A stretch of 64,000 bases of DNA from Alitta virens (Eukaryota > Annelida > Polychaeta > Phyllodocida > Nereididae): the NCBI GenBank assembly GCA_932294295.1, contig OW028584.1, forward strand, positions 7,820,407 to 7,884,406, in the 5' to 3' direction. How positions within the stretch are numbered: the first letter of the stretch is position 1; the number at the start of each line of letters is the position of its first letter. Below the pieces are notes generated by a model. It was given only the letters and a program-made list of their open reading frames with translations, did not search any database and had not been told where the DNA came from. Made by a program: the position numbers and the translations under genes. Shown piece by piece: positions 1 through 11,700 of the stretch.

Positions 1-409
1 GCAGCTGATCGTTCCCAGTAGCATCCAATGTGACTATATGCCTCTGATTGAACGAATAAGCCATTGCTAACACACGGCATTGGACTCAGAACAAAGTACT
101 CGGCCCTGTGCAAATAGCATCAAGCAATTCCTGTGAGATGCCAGTCTCAGATAAACACAACCAACTGCAAAGTGCTTGGACCTGCGCCATTTGTCTGCTG
201 GAGGGGACCCTCGTTGCAGTCTATTGGCCATTCATCTCCAGCATAGTCCCATGGGAAAAAGGCAGTAGTGTGCCAAAGGCTTAGTTGTCTCTTTGTGGTA
301 ACACAACAATAAGAAAAGACAGGCTGAAGTCACTTCCAAGCAAGCCACTGTCTTTTTGAGTAGCAGGATGCCAAGGCCCAGCGGTTCAAAAACTGGTCGA
401 TCGACTGCA

Positions 410-569
410 TGGCCAGGTCTGAAGGTCCCAGGGCTTCCAACCGCTGGGTCCCGGGTTCGATTCCCGGTCGAGCCTAAGTTGGATGGCTGTTTCATCCTTC
501 GTCTCATTGCCATGGTCTCTGCCTGTCCTAATTAGCCCAACTGGTGCAGAAATACAGGACGTAAAGCCC
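410..569 (+). mobile_element. tRNA-derived SINE, family A (copy 1)
   Basis: Contains an intact B box GGTTCGATTCC at 454-464 and a CTTCCAA anticodon-loop-like segment (435-441), followed by the tRNA-unrelated body CCTAAGTTGGATGGCTGTTT and an AAAGCCC end at 563-569. A second copy lies on the minus strand at 32458-32622, with the same body and end. The A-box half is degraded here. Confidence 0.75.
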
Positions 570-570
570 T

Positions 571-573
<3 letters not shown>

Positions 574-643
<70 letters not shown>
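574..643. repeat. (CA)n microsatellite
   Basis: About 70 bp of nearly pure CA dinucleotide with one interruption (caaac near 627). It directly follows the 3' end of SINE A and precedes SINE B, as expected if it grew from a SINE tail. Confidence 0.95.
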
Positions 644-870
644 GGTTTAATTCTCATTCCAGGCACTCTTCATGAGCTACATCCCAGCAGCTGGATATCG
701 ATCGCATGAGATGTTAAATTGGTGGTGCATTGTACTCGGTGTCTATGATGAAGCGAGTGAAGACCCCACCCATGGGGTAAATGCGTAACATGGTGTAGAC
801 TCTAAGCCTAATCATCTCATCATTACGTCTGCCTCTGGCAGCTGGTCATATGAAGTGGCTAAGGTTCATA
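644..870 (+). mobile_element. SINE-like repeat, family B (copy 1, tRNA head missing)
   Basis: The sequence TTCATGAGCTACATCCCAGC ... TACTCGGTGTCTATGATGAA ... GACCCCACCCATGGGG ... TCATCTCATCATTACGTCTG recurs elsewhere: minus strand at 50426-50704 (with a tRNA-like head), minus at 19533-19622, and 3' fragments near 11082, 11641 and 33393. Here the tRNA-like part is replaced by the CA repeat. Confidence 0.65.
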
Positions 871-887
871 GCAGTGGCAGGGAGTCA

Positions 888-1476
888 ATACAGAATGATA
901 GATGGCTTGCCGTTTTGTATGCACTTGTGTCTTGCATATTTTGAATGTATTCACTTCATGTAAAGCTGTTCAATACAATATAATTAATCTGTGATGTTGA
1001 TAATGCATCTCTTCTTGTGAGGAGGCAAGAAGTGAAGCCAGTGTAGATAGCATTCCCACATGGCCCTGTATTCTGTTAGTTTTGATGAGGTAGGAGTCTC
1101 CTGGACTGATGTAACCTCCTGTACAAGCAACTGCAGACATGGCATACACGAGCAATTCACATAAACATGCGGTTGAAACAGCAAATCCAGACTTCTGTAG
1201 TGAGCCAGTCTATTTTCACACTATCCTTGCACCAGTTGCATAAGTTGCATGAAACCTAAATGATACGAGTGACCTAGAAGATTTTCAGTCAGACATTTTA
1301 ATTTAACATTTATATGCGCATTTGATGTCTGTCCTAGGTCCGAGTATACCGCACAAAACGGTCATACACAAGTAAAATGCTATTTAGAAGATAGCACACT
1401 AAAGACAGTTGTTGATGTCCCTGTAGAGGTGAATAGACTCTAGTGTTCATCCCATACACGGCTTATCACCTACATG
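888..1476. other. Non-coding, nothing recognised
   Basis: AT-rich sequence between repeats. Only short chance ORFs (about 60 codons) are present. Confidence 0.6.
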
Positions 1477-1620
1477 TACATGGCCAATTGGGCCACGTGC
1501 GTTTTCCATGCGTTTGGATAAACGCATGGTTTTCACGTCATTCTAATTAGGCAAAAACCATGCGTTTTCCATGCGTTTATCCTTCTCATGGAAAACGCAC
1601 GTGGCACATTTGGCCATGTA
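1477..1620. mobile_element. Hairpin MITE, family D (copy 1)
   Basis: A nearly complete inverted repeat beginning TACATGGCC and ending GGCCATGTA, with inner arms made of GCGTTTTCCATGCGTTT and its complement. Three further copies are in the window. The terminal TA on both sides fits a TA target duplication. Confidence 0.8.
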
Positions 1621-2043
1621 GGCCTACATGTTCTATAGTTTTTCTTCAGATCTGCTTATGCATCAGCAAAATTCTTCCAATCAGATTCTCACCATTCTTA
1701 CTGTTGGATAAGCGGGTGATGAATGAGAGTCCAACATAAACATTGGAACTGGCCGCTCTACCCTATAAAGCCACCCAATCCACAATGTCCTCTTAGAAAT
1801 TTCCCTCAGTCATGGACGAGTGTTTGTCTTGGCCCTTTCGACAACCGGAACAAGCAATAACGGGGTCGAGGTTAGACGAGGTCGTGTGGTTTTGTCAAGG
1901 TCATTCGCCGGAAGGACCCCATAAGCAGGGCATCTGAGGCGCATACCAAATAGGTCATAGCCTTTCACTGGTTCTGCTATTTGCACAGCCTCTGCAGGCT
2001 CCAGGCTGCTGCCAAAACTTGTTCTAATCATGACCTCTCGTAT

Positions 2044-2079
2044 TGACCTGACCCGCCCTGACCTGACCTCGACTGACCT
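2044..2079. promoter_or_regulatory. Cluster of four TGACCT half-sites
   Basis: TGACCT occurs at 2044, 2059, 2064 and 2074 within 36 bp. This is the nuclear-receptor half-site (complement AGGTCA). Function is inferred only; the cluster may also be a decayed tandem repeat. Confidence 0.3.
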
Positions 2080-2342
2080 AATTAAGTTAAACACAATGAA
2101 AGTTGACGTGGTGTCATCCTTTAGCTAATGCATCCCAGGGGAGAAGACTTGAGGGCTTCCAATCTATGATTTTATATAACTCTTAGAAATCGTGTGTACT
2201 AGTGGCCTAATGAACAGGACCTTTAACACTTTCTTGGTGTTTATCTAATTCCGTCCCAGTTAATTAATTGTGCTCCATGGGCAACTCAATGATTGATCTC
2301 ATTACTGGGCAATTTACTGCGCATTTTCTGGGTACATAGAGC

Positions 2343-2597
2343 GGATATCCGGTTGCTAGCAAGACTTCCGGCCAGTGCAGAGAATTGACCCTTAATGCAA
2401 TTTGAGCGATGAAGCAAAAGAGGGCTGCCACCAGGGCATGCATCAGGTAATTGGGGAGAATGGAAGTGCCGGCCTGCATCGCCGGATGCTGTGAGACGCC
2501 TTGAGTGTGTGAATGAATTGCCTGTGAGGAAGTGATATTGAAGTAGAATATACGTATATCCGGTTGCTAGTAAGACTTCCGGTCAGTGCAGAGCACT
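2343..2597. repeat. Direct repeat pair
   Basis: A roughly 42-bp segment (core ATCCGGTTGCTAG, AAGACTTCCGG, CAGTGCAGAG) occurs at 2345-2382 and again at 2558-2595, with three or so differences. The roughly 170 bp between shows no coding signal. Could be a segmental duplication or long direct repeats of an unknown element. Confidence 0.6.
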
Positions 2598-2831
2598 AAA
2601 TTTGGGAGATTGGAAAAGGCGTTTATGATCTTGTCGCTGTTTTATGGTTAGTAACATGAATTAATTGGAATTAGCAATTCAATCACAGCCAGTAAGCCGT
2701 GTCTACGTCAGATCAAATGAAGTTGCACGTGCGTCCTGGTGCAGAAGTATTTTCTCATGCAGTATGACCAAGTGATTATACTTTCTGCATTGATATAAAT
2801 TTCTGCATTTCCTGCTGATTTAGTGCTTCAG

Positions 2832-2989
2832 TACATGGCCAATTGTGCCACATGCGTTTTCCATGCGTTTGGATAAACGCATGGAAAATGCATGGTTTTT
2901 GCCTCACTATAATTAGCTAAAAACCATGCATTTTCCATGCGTTTATCCTTCTCATGGAAAACGTGGCACGTGGCACATTTGGCCATGTA
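2832..2989. mobile_element. Hairpin MITE, family D (copy 2)
   Basis: Same TACATGGCC ... GGCCATGTA ends and AAACGCATGGAAAA arms as the copy at 1477, here 158 bp. Chance ORFs across it are palindrome artefacts. Confidence 0.82.
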
Positions 2990-4439
2990 GGCATATGTAA
3001 TTGCGGATTGCAATACAAGACGAAGTTGAATCGTAGTAGCTCAAATGCTCATAAATCTATCGAGCTGTAGCTTCGGCCTTTCTGTCATCATTAAATTCGA
3101 AATACTTCAGCTTTCACTGCTACTTCCTATGACTTCATATTGTTCCGGAAGTGGCGTGTCAAGGCCTAGCCCCCCATTTCCGGTGAAATATTACCAGTTA
3201 CTGCAGCCATTTCTTGTTTGTTTAATGAGAAAATCGGATAATTGAATGCGGTTGCCATGGCATTTTGAGTGGAGACATGTAGAAATCTGGGAAATGAATT
3301 GAAAGAAGCATTAAATCGCCCTGTTGTCGTAGTAAATATTAGAGGCAGGTGCACTTCAGGGGAAAGGGCTTCTCTTAGTTTTTACGTAGGTTCTCAGGTG
3401 TCTTTTCCGCACAAGGGAATGTAATGGAATGGCAGAATAATTCATATTGTAGAGATTTACTTTTAAGGAAGGTTTTTAGGATAGGATGGGATGGGATGGG
3501 ATAGGATATCTGCAAAGCTGAAGCAAAAGTATTGCTATGTACTTCAGAGTGTACGCGATCAGTGGCAAAATACCTCATAACTATTTCTGCCAGCTGTTTC
3601 TCATAACATGTTGTTTTTCGTCCAGACTTGTAGTCATGCAGACAGAATTACTTATTACATTTGGCTGCTGAGACAAACTCCCTCCCTCTTCAGTCCTTCA
3701 TCTTTACTCAGATTCTCTGTAGCAACCATCAGACGGAGTATCCCAGTGAAACAGAGCAGTAATAAGGAGCCAGGCTCCCTTTCTGTATTTCCTCTTCATT
3801 GTTCCAGGGAGTGACATTAGCCAAATAATTCACTTCCTGATGTCTCCATTTTTTACATTTCTTTGCTTTTTATTTTCAGCTCTCTCGCTTGGCGATCTCA
3901 AATGAATGAAAGCAGAAAAATCACGGAAGTAAAAACTCAAAGCTTGGATAGTAGAATTTACAGAAGTCACCCTATTATGTACTGATATACATTTAAAGTT
4001 CTCAAAAAATATACCACCCCTCAGCGATACCCAATCAACGCAGTCACAAGTCTACCTGAAAATATCAGACAATTTCTACAACTGTCTTCAACCAAAGCAT
4101 AAAATATTCAACGAGACATAAAGCTTTGAACAGAAGCATTTCCTATTCAAGGATAACAGGGATCTACCGGAAGATAGCACCGGACATTCTGAACTGGTCA
4201 AAAGGACACGATTTGAGAGTCAAATGACCCCAGCTCTGGCAAGCGGAGCTAAGCCAATGTATTATCCTTTCCTGTGACTCCCTAATGTAATGGCTACAGG
4301 TCCCAGTTGCTCTCAGCTCAGGCTTGTTTACATGCAATTGTAGGAAGCTGTAAAACGGACTTAGCTTGTTAAATCGGCAGTTTGTTCAGTACCAACATCC
4401 AAGTCAAAGTAATAAAGTCATTGTTTTTCGTCACCCAGC
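2990..4439. other. Non-coding, nothing recognised apart from the short pentanucleotide tract
   Basis: Several ORFs of about 60-68 codons are seen on both strands, but none has a signal of protein family, good splice context or coding composition. Confidence 0.6.
3478..3507. repeat. Short GGATA/GGATG pentanucleotide tract
   Basis: About six 5-bp units alternating ggata and ggatg. It is the same unit class as the arrays at 5711, 10217, 13300 and 52497. Confidence 0.7.
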
Positions 4440-4718
4440 ATGGTTTGGACTGATTTGGATCTTCTTGGAGTTTACGATACGGTTGTTTTTCTCATTGTTC
4501 TCGGAGTCTGCATTGTTTACCTTCCCATAATCCTCAGCTCCAAGCCTCAATCCGAAGCAGACCCCAAAGCAGACGATCCGTCAAATTTGGCGCCAAATTG
4601 CCAGGACGTAATTGAAGACGTCCACGACGCAACGCAAGACGCTGCGCGTGACCTGGATGACGTCGACATGTCACGTGAATCCTGCCACAGTCGTCACGTG
4701 ACCTCCTTGAAGCAGTAG
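4440..4718 (+). CDS. Unassigned 92-residue single-pass membrane protein-like ORF
   Basis: ATG in a fair context (agcATGG). The product has one strongly hydrophobic segment near residues 13-33 (VYDTVVFLIVLGVCIVYLPI) followed by an acidic, Asp-rich hydrophilic tail (QSEADPKADDPSNLAP onwards) to a TAG stop. A textbook donor (ttgag|GTAAGT at 4779) lies 60 nt after the stop, so the ORF may sit in a 5' exon. The layout (short exterior, one membrane span, charged tail) is coherent and the tail uses GC-richer codons than the surroundings. I do not recognise a family; a distant resemblance to the first helix of solute transporters is too weak to use. It could be a small gene, an upstream ORF or chance. 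Confidence 0.38.
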   Translation: MVWTDLDLLGVYDTVVFLIVLGVCIVYLPIILSSKPQSEADPKADDPSNLAPNCQDVIEDVHDATQDAARDLDDVDMSRESCHSRHVTSLKQ

Positions 4719-5710
4719 GAACCCTGACTTCAAAATTGGAGAGTGCTATTTACGATACCAAAGCTTTTCACCATTGAGGTAAGTTCTTTACAAAATTTTG
4801 AAAAAGTATTTATCATAGGCACAATTTAATGATATGAAGTCAAGCACAATTAGAAATGTCATAAGGTCCAACAGTTTTATCTGACTAGCTAGCTTTTAAA
4901 TTGTTCTTTAGTAATCTGAAGATTGTAGAACGTATAAAGACAATATTCCATAGCTCTAGACACCTCTCGTACTTGTTAAGAATGAGTGCTTGAAGCAATT
5001 CGCAAATTAGAAAGCACACAACTAAGAATATTTGTCAAAATAAACTTTCGTGTGTCTGCGAGGTAGCTCTCCAGGGCTTCATTGAAGTGGAGTTAATGTC
5101 GACAGTGAGCGCAATTGCACCGAATTAGAGAATTAGACAGTTGGGCAGTTGTTAGTATTGACAGTAGACTGGGAGTCTTTGGTCATATCGATCTGTGTTT
5201 AGGAGCCTTCTGGAGCCAGCCTTTAAAAAGCAGCACTGGCCAGCAACTGTGTTCTCAATGCTTGCTCGCTTTGCTGGCTGGTGTTTTGTTGGATCTAATC
5301 CTCTGTTGCTTTGATTTCTCCTTGACCTTCGTAGTTTGACGACGGATTCGATGCTTTTATTGATATACATTGTATTGGTATATTGATTTGTAGAGAATTT
5401 TATTGTGGAGCGCAGAGTGAGATATTACTTATATTCTACAGAGAAACACCTCATGCTATAGACACATCTAGTCATCTAGTGTTAACGACTTCATGAAACT
5501 CTTCTGAAAACGCTAGCCCAGATACTGGCCAATTTACTATCGCAGGAGTTGAACTAGGGCTGGATTTAGTCACTAAAGATATTGAACTGGTGCAACGTAT
5601 AGTGTCTTAACCAATAATTAACTCCTTCCTTTGGACAAGGGTGGTATAAACGTGTATGTATGATAAATAAATTGGATGGCAACTGGCCAACATGACATTC
5701 TGCAGAATTT
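4719..5710. other. Non-coding; one strong donor-like site
   Basis: A GAG|GTAAGT donor-like site at 4779, shortly after the 4440 ORF, is the only notable item. Confidence 0.5.
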
Positions 5711-5896
5711 CCTCTCCTCTCCTCTCCTCTCCTCTCCTCTCCTCTCCTCTCCTCTCCTCTCCTCTCCTCTCCTCTCCTCTCCTCTCCTCTCCTCTCCTCT
5801 CCTCTCCTCTCCTCTCCTCTCCTCTCCTCTCCTCTCCTCTCCTCTCCTCTCCTCTCCTCTCCTCTCCTCTCCTCTCCTCTCCTCTCCTCTCCTCTC
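5711..5896. repeat. (CCTCT)n pentanucleotide microsatellite
   Basis: About 37 perfect copies of a 5-bp pyrimidine unit (purine on the minus strand). Long ORFs encoding Ser-Ser-Pro-Leu-Leu or Arg-Gly-Glu-Glu-Arg across it are artefacts of 5-bp periodicity. Mirror-symmetric purine tracts of this kind can form triplex DNA, which is general knowledge rather than something shown here. Confidence 0.98.
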
Positions 5897-7498
5897 ATCT
5901 TTTTTCCAAAGAGTCAAACAAGGTCCATTTCTTTCTCCGTTTCTTTTCCTTCATCAATTTCACCAATTTTACCACCAATGGCCGTTACTTACAGCAGCTA
6001 TTATGCAATTTGCGGTTTATGCCACACTCTTAGCTGGCGTTTACATTGATCCAGGATCATTTGGCTGCAGGATCTAGGTCACCTGGTGCAGGTGAAGTGA
6101 TCAAAAGAACCACAGCTACAAGCCCTTCGGTGTGTGGGAAACGAATGTGTTTATTCAGGAAGACAGGGAACGGCACAAAAGCTCGACAGGTAAACTGCAC
6201 AATGAGGCGTAATAATAAACTATAGGACCTGTTACGAAAGCCATTTTTAGTATGTGTCAGTAGAGTATCCTTTGAGAAATTTCTAAGATGGCAAAAAGTT
6301 ACCCGCAATGCTAAATTTGGTAGCTTTAACTATATATATCTTTCTTTTGAATCTCTGCTTTTCTGTGGTTTTGTTTTTCTTCATGCTTGGTTTGCACATT
6401 AGTGGTATGGTCAATTTCTGCAATAGGTAATTAGATGTTTCATTAAATTTGCCACGTTGAGTTTGGTAATATGCAAGGGCGAGAAATACATGCCCTGTGT
6501 TTTTTCTGTTCACCTGTTTAGTTTATGATAAGCCTTGTGTTCGTGTATATTTTCCCGTCAAAATGTTCACTCATAATGTTAACTATAATCCATTCCACGT
6601 GCATACATTTCCAGGCTTTCTTTTTTGACTACACACCTTCTTTGAAGTTTGGTGGCTTTATTAGCTAAAGGTGCCTCTGCCCTGGCCACCATACTTTTTT
6701 CATCTGTATTCCTAGTCTCACTTTGTTTGATGCATTCGCAGTTTTATAGCTCGTAAAATCTCACTTCGCTATCTGTTGCCATTGCCATCAACTTGGCAGG
6801 CTTTTAGAAGGCAACTTTACGGAGGCATGCGACATGAGACAAATGTTGTACTGCCTTTGAAAGTAACTTTAATAGCTAGTTTTTTCACAGATTCAAGTAT
6901 TTGTTTATCTCACGGTCCCTGCACGCGAAGTGCACATACATAAAACCCCCCTGGAAGTTGATATTGTTGAAACAGTAACTGTTTTAAGATTTAGCAGATT
7001 AAGCAGATGTAATGATGAGATGAAAGGCAGTTGGTCTCGTCTTCCAACTGAATGAGATATAGTTTTTAATTCGTTGTTGATATTCTTAGCTACCTATCCG
7101 AGTTCACAGTAATAATATCTGCACATGTATTATTTGCTTTTGTTTTCATCATAACCAAAAGTACAGTTTAAGTGTAGTAAGGTCATGAAATAGATGTTTT
7201 CATATGTATTTGACATGGAATGTTGTTACCGCTCTGACTGAAGACTGCTTTTCCCATTGTTAGTCCACAAAGAGCGATTCAGACTGTGCAATGTATTACT
7301 TTTCCTTGTGGAGTAGACATCCCGACATGCCTCTGGTATTTTTGGTCCCGCTAGGAATATCTGATGGTCTCCTGTCACCGCATCCTATGGAAATCATGGT
7401 TTGCCTAGCATTATCAAAAGGACTGCTTTTTGGAGTTAGACAATCCACATGTTTTTCTCATCTATATAAACAGTTAGTTTCATAAAATATGGTCGACT
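5897..7498. other. Non-coding, nothing recognised
   Basis: AT-rich sequence with no repeat copy or coding signal that I can support. Confidence 0.6.
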
Positions 7499-7721
7499 CT
7501 AGACAACTGTAGCAACCTATTTCTGGCTGTAGCTATAACTAGCTAAAGCCATCCTCTTCTGTCTACTCCCAGCTTATAATTGGCTAACTGAAAAAAATAT
7601 TAACCTTGGCAAATGTAAGAAATTTATTTATTATATAGTACTTTTAGATCCGGCTTTGAGTAGCCAGCTATAGCCAGACAGTTCCGTTTAGAGGTAGCAT
7701 CGTATAGCAACAGTTGTCTAG
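7499..7721. mobile_element. MITE-like repeat, family C (copy 1)
   Basis: Ends are inverted repeats around CTAGACAACTGT at 7499 and ACAGTTGTCTAG at 7710. Inside, CTGGCTGTAGCTATAACTAG pairs imperfectly with the complement of GTAGCCAGCTATAGCCAG. A second copy is at 12185-12435 and a third, cut by the window edge, starts near 63917. Confidence 0.72.
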
Positions 7722-8047
7722 CTTTGTCTAGGTTCAATTTGACAGGCCGCTTTTAATAATGAAAATAACTGCATATTATTTTTAATGGCTAACTATCTGT
7801 TTGGTATGAAAGTTGACATTGCTTTAATAACCTGAGTCAGACATGCAAACAAACGTGTTGTAAGCAATGAAAAAATTACAGTGTTTACAAGTTTGTCTAT
7901 GAAATAAGTGGGATACCTAAATAAGTAGAAAGCAAGCAAATTCTATATGCTGTTGTGAATACCCCCTGCTTGTCATTTTGATCAGCCATCTCTTTTGGGG
8001 CTACATCCGTTTCCCCACAGTACTGTCATGAATCGTGTTGATGTTGC

Positions 8048-8061
8048 GTTGCTATGGCAAC
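8048..8061. promoter_or_regulatory. RFX X-box-like palindrome GTTGCTATGGCAAC
   Basis: Near-perfect match to the X-box consensus bound by RFX factors. It lies in a locally GC-richer stretch with a CATGTGACC element 25 bp on. No gene start is nearby, so any role would be distal. Confidence 0.3.
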
Positions 8062-8328
8062 CGTTGCTCTTGGAATATGTCATGTGACCTGCCCGCGGGG
8101 CGTGGTAACTTCTGCTAAGTATCTTTTATGGCAGTTCTTTGATATTGTCATCGTTTTAATGCCTGTCGTATAATTGTTTCCTTTGAGTTATTCCATTCCT
8201 CAGACCTTGTGTGTTGAACAGTCTGTGATACGTTTATAATGAGATATTTTTTCATTTCTGTTTAAAAATATCAGTTCCAATAATTATAAAGGTTATTGCA
8301 GTAGATTTTTATCACGATTTTCAAGCAC

Positions 8329-8482
8329 TACATGGCCAATTGTGCCACGTGCGTTTTCCATGAGAAGGATAAACGCATGGAAAACGCGTGTTTTTTAGCT
8401 AATTATAATAAGGCAAAAACCATGCGTTTTCCATGCGTTTATTCTTCTCGTGGAAAACGCACGTGGCACATTTGGCCATGTA
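8329..8482. mobile_element. Hairpin MITE, family D (copy 3)
   Basis: 154 bp, ends TACATGGCC/GGCCATGTA, with inner arms CCATGAGAAGGATAAACGCA and the complement. Same length as the copy at 26426. Confidence 0.85.
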
Positions 8483-10051
8483 CAGGAACTGTGAAACCCC
8501 TCTTTAACATCATCTCTCTATTAAGACCAGTAAGTTTGGTAACCCTGTTATTGTATTTTACCTCGCTATTAAGTCAATAAATCTCGCGTAAATTATCCAG
8601 TGATGGAAAACCCCAATATGTAATTTTTCAAGTATAAATCCCTTCATATAAATATTTCACAATTTCTTGAATAAACTACCAGTAATTACCAAATGATAGA
8701 ATGATTAATATGTCGTGTTTGAAAGAAATTGGTAGAATAATTGAATTATTGATAGAGCGATGAGATAATTAAATTAATAAATGACGTTAAATGATTCAAG
8801 CATTTCCATTTCTGCATGGGCTGCTGCAGCTTCCTGGAGATGTGATGCTCCATCTTTCTCCCTGGGGCTGCTGGAATGCTGCAGGCAAGCATGTGATGAT
8901 GATGTTACATGCTATGCCAGATATTTCATGGAAATATTAGAGCGATGTGGTTATATCGGTCACCCCATGCTTCCTGGATTATTTGATAAAGTCATGGAAA
9001 TTATGTAAAATAGTTTTGATATTTACTTAAAAGATTTTTTATTCAATTCGCTATGAAAATGAGTTTAAGTAGACTGTTAGTCAAAGCAGCTGATATTAAG
9101 ATATTTTGACAGCCTTCTATAGACATTTTGATTAAGGTTTAGACATTCAATTTCTTTTTGACTTTCTGGAGTGATTGATCCCCATAACCACTTTTACTAA
9201 TTAATCAATCAGCCAGTCGAATATCATACAAGTAATTGGTCTTGCTAATGTCTTGGTAGAAAGAAGTCACTTCACATGACTTTGACTCTGGCGGAGTAAA
9301 GTTGTCAGATGAAACTGACTAACCTGTCGTCTAAATGGCTTTGGGGTCAGATAACAAATAGCTAATTAGATCTAGTCAACAAAGATCTTCTTTATTTGGT
9401 ATTTTGCTCTATTTTTGATCATTAAAAGACCATGGTTCCATAATATATCACATTATTGAAATTCGTAACAAATGACGTCATGTACAGTTCATTTAGCCTC
9501 ATAAATTCCATATTGCACACCTCCACCTTGCTCAGGGTATTGCAAAAAGATGTTTAGCACCTTGCTTAAGCTGTGACATGCATGGCATACCCCGGTTTAT
9601 TTATTATGGAACCCTCCTCTGCAGATAGGGGGAGCCAGGGGGAATCCAACCCTATCATGTGTCTACGGGGTGTTTTTAAAGGGTTAAACAGTGGGGTGGT
9701 ACCCTCTGCTACATTTGTTCATTGTTTGAACAAGATCATTTCAGGATGGAATATAGCATATATGCTAACCATGAGCTACTCTTTGTCAATAGAAATCTAG
9801 TCATCTTGTATTGTTTTACTATAATTTGCAGCCATAAGTGTGCGGGTGGATCATTTTCCTGCCCCTGCATAGAACCCTAGAGTACAGGGACCTTTGTTTA
9901 CATGCAGTAATAGGCTTCATTAATCTCTAGTTTCGGGCTGCTGGGGTTAGAACCAAGTGGTGGACATTTGTTTTATTGTGACGTAAACACAAACGAAGAG
10001 ATACGAATTGCTAACAAGGTGAAATGTCATAAATATGAAAACAAGCTAATA

Positions 10052-10113
10052 TACCGTAGCTACCCCATTGTTATGCAATGTTATGTTATTACGGGTAAAT
10101 ATGGGCTACGGTA
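10052..10113. repeat. 62-bp hairpin
   Basis: TACCGTAGC at 10052 pairs with GCTACGGTA at 10105; inner bases TACCC/GGGTA also pair in part. It may be a tiny MITE remnant. Confidence 0.5.
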
Positions 10114-10216
10114 GTGTGATGGTGCAGGTTTAGAATTGTTGGTTTATGTTAAGATATCACAAACAGAGGCATGAAGCTGCAAATGATTAACAGACTATAA
10201 AATAGAGAGGGCACAA

Positions 10217-10283
10217 CAAAAGACAGGATAAGATAAGACAAGGTTTTACTTTGAAGATAAGATAAGATAAGATGAGATGAGAT
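10217..10283. repeat. GATAA/GATGA pentanucleotide tract, interrupted
   Basis: Units aggataagataagaca, a break, then (gataa)n passing into (gatga)n. Belongs with the other 5-bp purine-rich arrays in the window. Confidence 0.7.
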
Positions 10284-11081
10284 CAAGCAGACATTGCATA
10301 ATATCTTGTTCATCTTTTGATCAACTATTATCCAAGTTCATAAACATCATTTTTCAAAACTTGCAGACCATAGATTGACAATACTGCGTGACCTATGACT
10401 GTGTTGTATGGGATTTAGGAAATAGGAAGTGGAATAGGAACTTTGTGAACACCCCCCTCCCCTAACGAATGAACGAAATCGTGTCTTCCTGAAAGGGAGT
10501 TGTTGTGAATAACCCTGGAATGCACCGGGGGTGTATTATATCTGGCAATAACGATAAAGATGGGTGCTGGAGAATATTAGTCCATAAAACAAATTGAGGG
10601 GGCATAGAGCATGACATATCAAAGGAAAGGGCAAAATATGCGCATGATAGCAATGTAAATATAGGCCATGGCGTTAGAATAATTGAGTAATTACTCTGCT
10701 GTACCCATATACATATATAGGGAGTGCTCCATATATATATAGGCTATAGTCCTGATGTCCAGACCCTACCCAAGAATATGACCTACATGAATAGACTGCA
10801 GGCTGGAGCCGTAGAGGTTGGTCTAATTTCGTGTTCTTTTGATTGTCTAGACAACATTTTTGCCATCTATTTATTATACTGTAATAAATACGAGAAATTA
10901 TATTTTTATATTCTGAGTCCTAATTACACTTATATGTGCACACATATATATAAAAATAAAATATTGCAGAAATTTGCCTTGAGTATAGGTCCTAGGTTCC
11001 AATTTTAGTCTGGGTTTGACAAACGCTGCACATGGATTTTACTGTCAGCTAAACCATACCTTACTACTAATGAGAAAGAAG

Positions 11082-11700
11082 CTCATCTCATCATTAAGTC
11101 TGTCGTTGTAGTGGTTAAGTTAGCTTCAACACTAATTCTCAGCAATATAGAAAATATATGTATTAAGATGGGACGTGCCCCTGCTCCTTATTATGACGTG
11201 CAATGTATTACATTCGAATCTAAATTAGATTAGTACTATTTTAATAAAATCATCAATCTAATGTTATTTAAATCTCACACACGAAATAAATGCAAACGCT
11301 TATCGTGACATATCTAATTTAAATTTCCACTTCAATGGTAAACATTGATAATTGTAATCTTGCATAGGAAGTTATCTACTCCTCAGGAGGGTTAAGATGT
11401 TGTGTTACAATGTCATACACTGGAGTTGTAAATCATTCGGATTGTAGGAGTGGAATTTCTGATTCAGGTATGTGAAGTACTATGTGTTGATTAAATATTT
11501 TTGCCTTTTATGACAAAAAATTAATTTATAGCTAGTTACTATATGGTATGAAATATTCAAATCGAATCTTGCTTTCTTTGAAAGATCAATATACAATACA
11601 TATATGTTGAATAGTTTGAAATGATAGTTGCTTCAGTGCTACGGGCTGAGCTTAGTCATCTTATATGACCAATGTTAGGCAGACGCCATGATGAGATGAC
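11082..11700. mobile_element. Two inverted fragments of repeat family B
   Basis: CTCATCTCATCATTAAGTCT at 11082 matches the 3' part of family B in plus orientation; GCCATGATGAGATGAC at 11685-11700, with GTCATCTTATATGACC before it, is the same part in minus orientation. The pair brackets about 500 bp of AT-rich sequence with no recognised gene. Confidence 0.5.

Larger units (their letters stand above)
8483..11081. other. Non-coding; one isolated CRE at 9473
   Basis: Contains the small hairpin and pentanucleotide tract listed separately and an isolated TGACGTCA at 9473-9480. ORFs of 75-94 codons here look like chance. Confidence 0.6.

Noticed and set aside
410..482. Candidate functional tRNA gene
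   Set aside because: Good B box but degraded A box, no closed acceptor stem, and it continues into a body shared with another copy: a SINE.
5566..6077. Long ORFs on both strands encoding Arg-Gly-Glu-Glu-Arg or Ser-Pro-Leu-Leu repeats
   Set aside because: They are produced by the (CCTCT)n microsatellite, which is open in all frames; flanks show no coding signal.
8781..9008. 75-codon Cys-rich ORF
   Set aside because: No signal peptide, regular Cys spacing or neighbours; likely chance.
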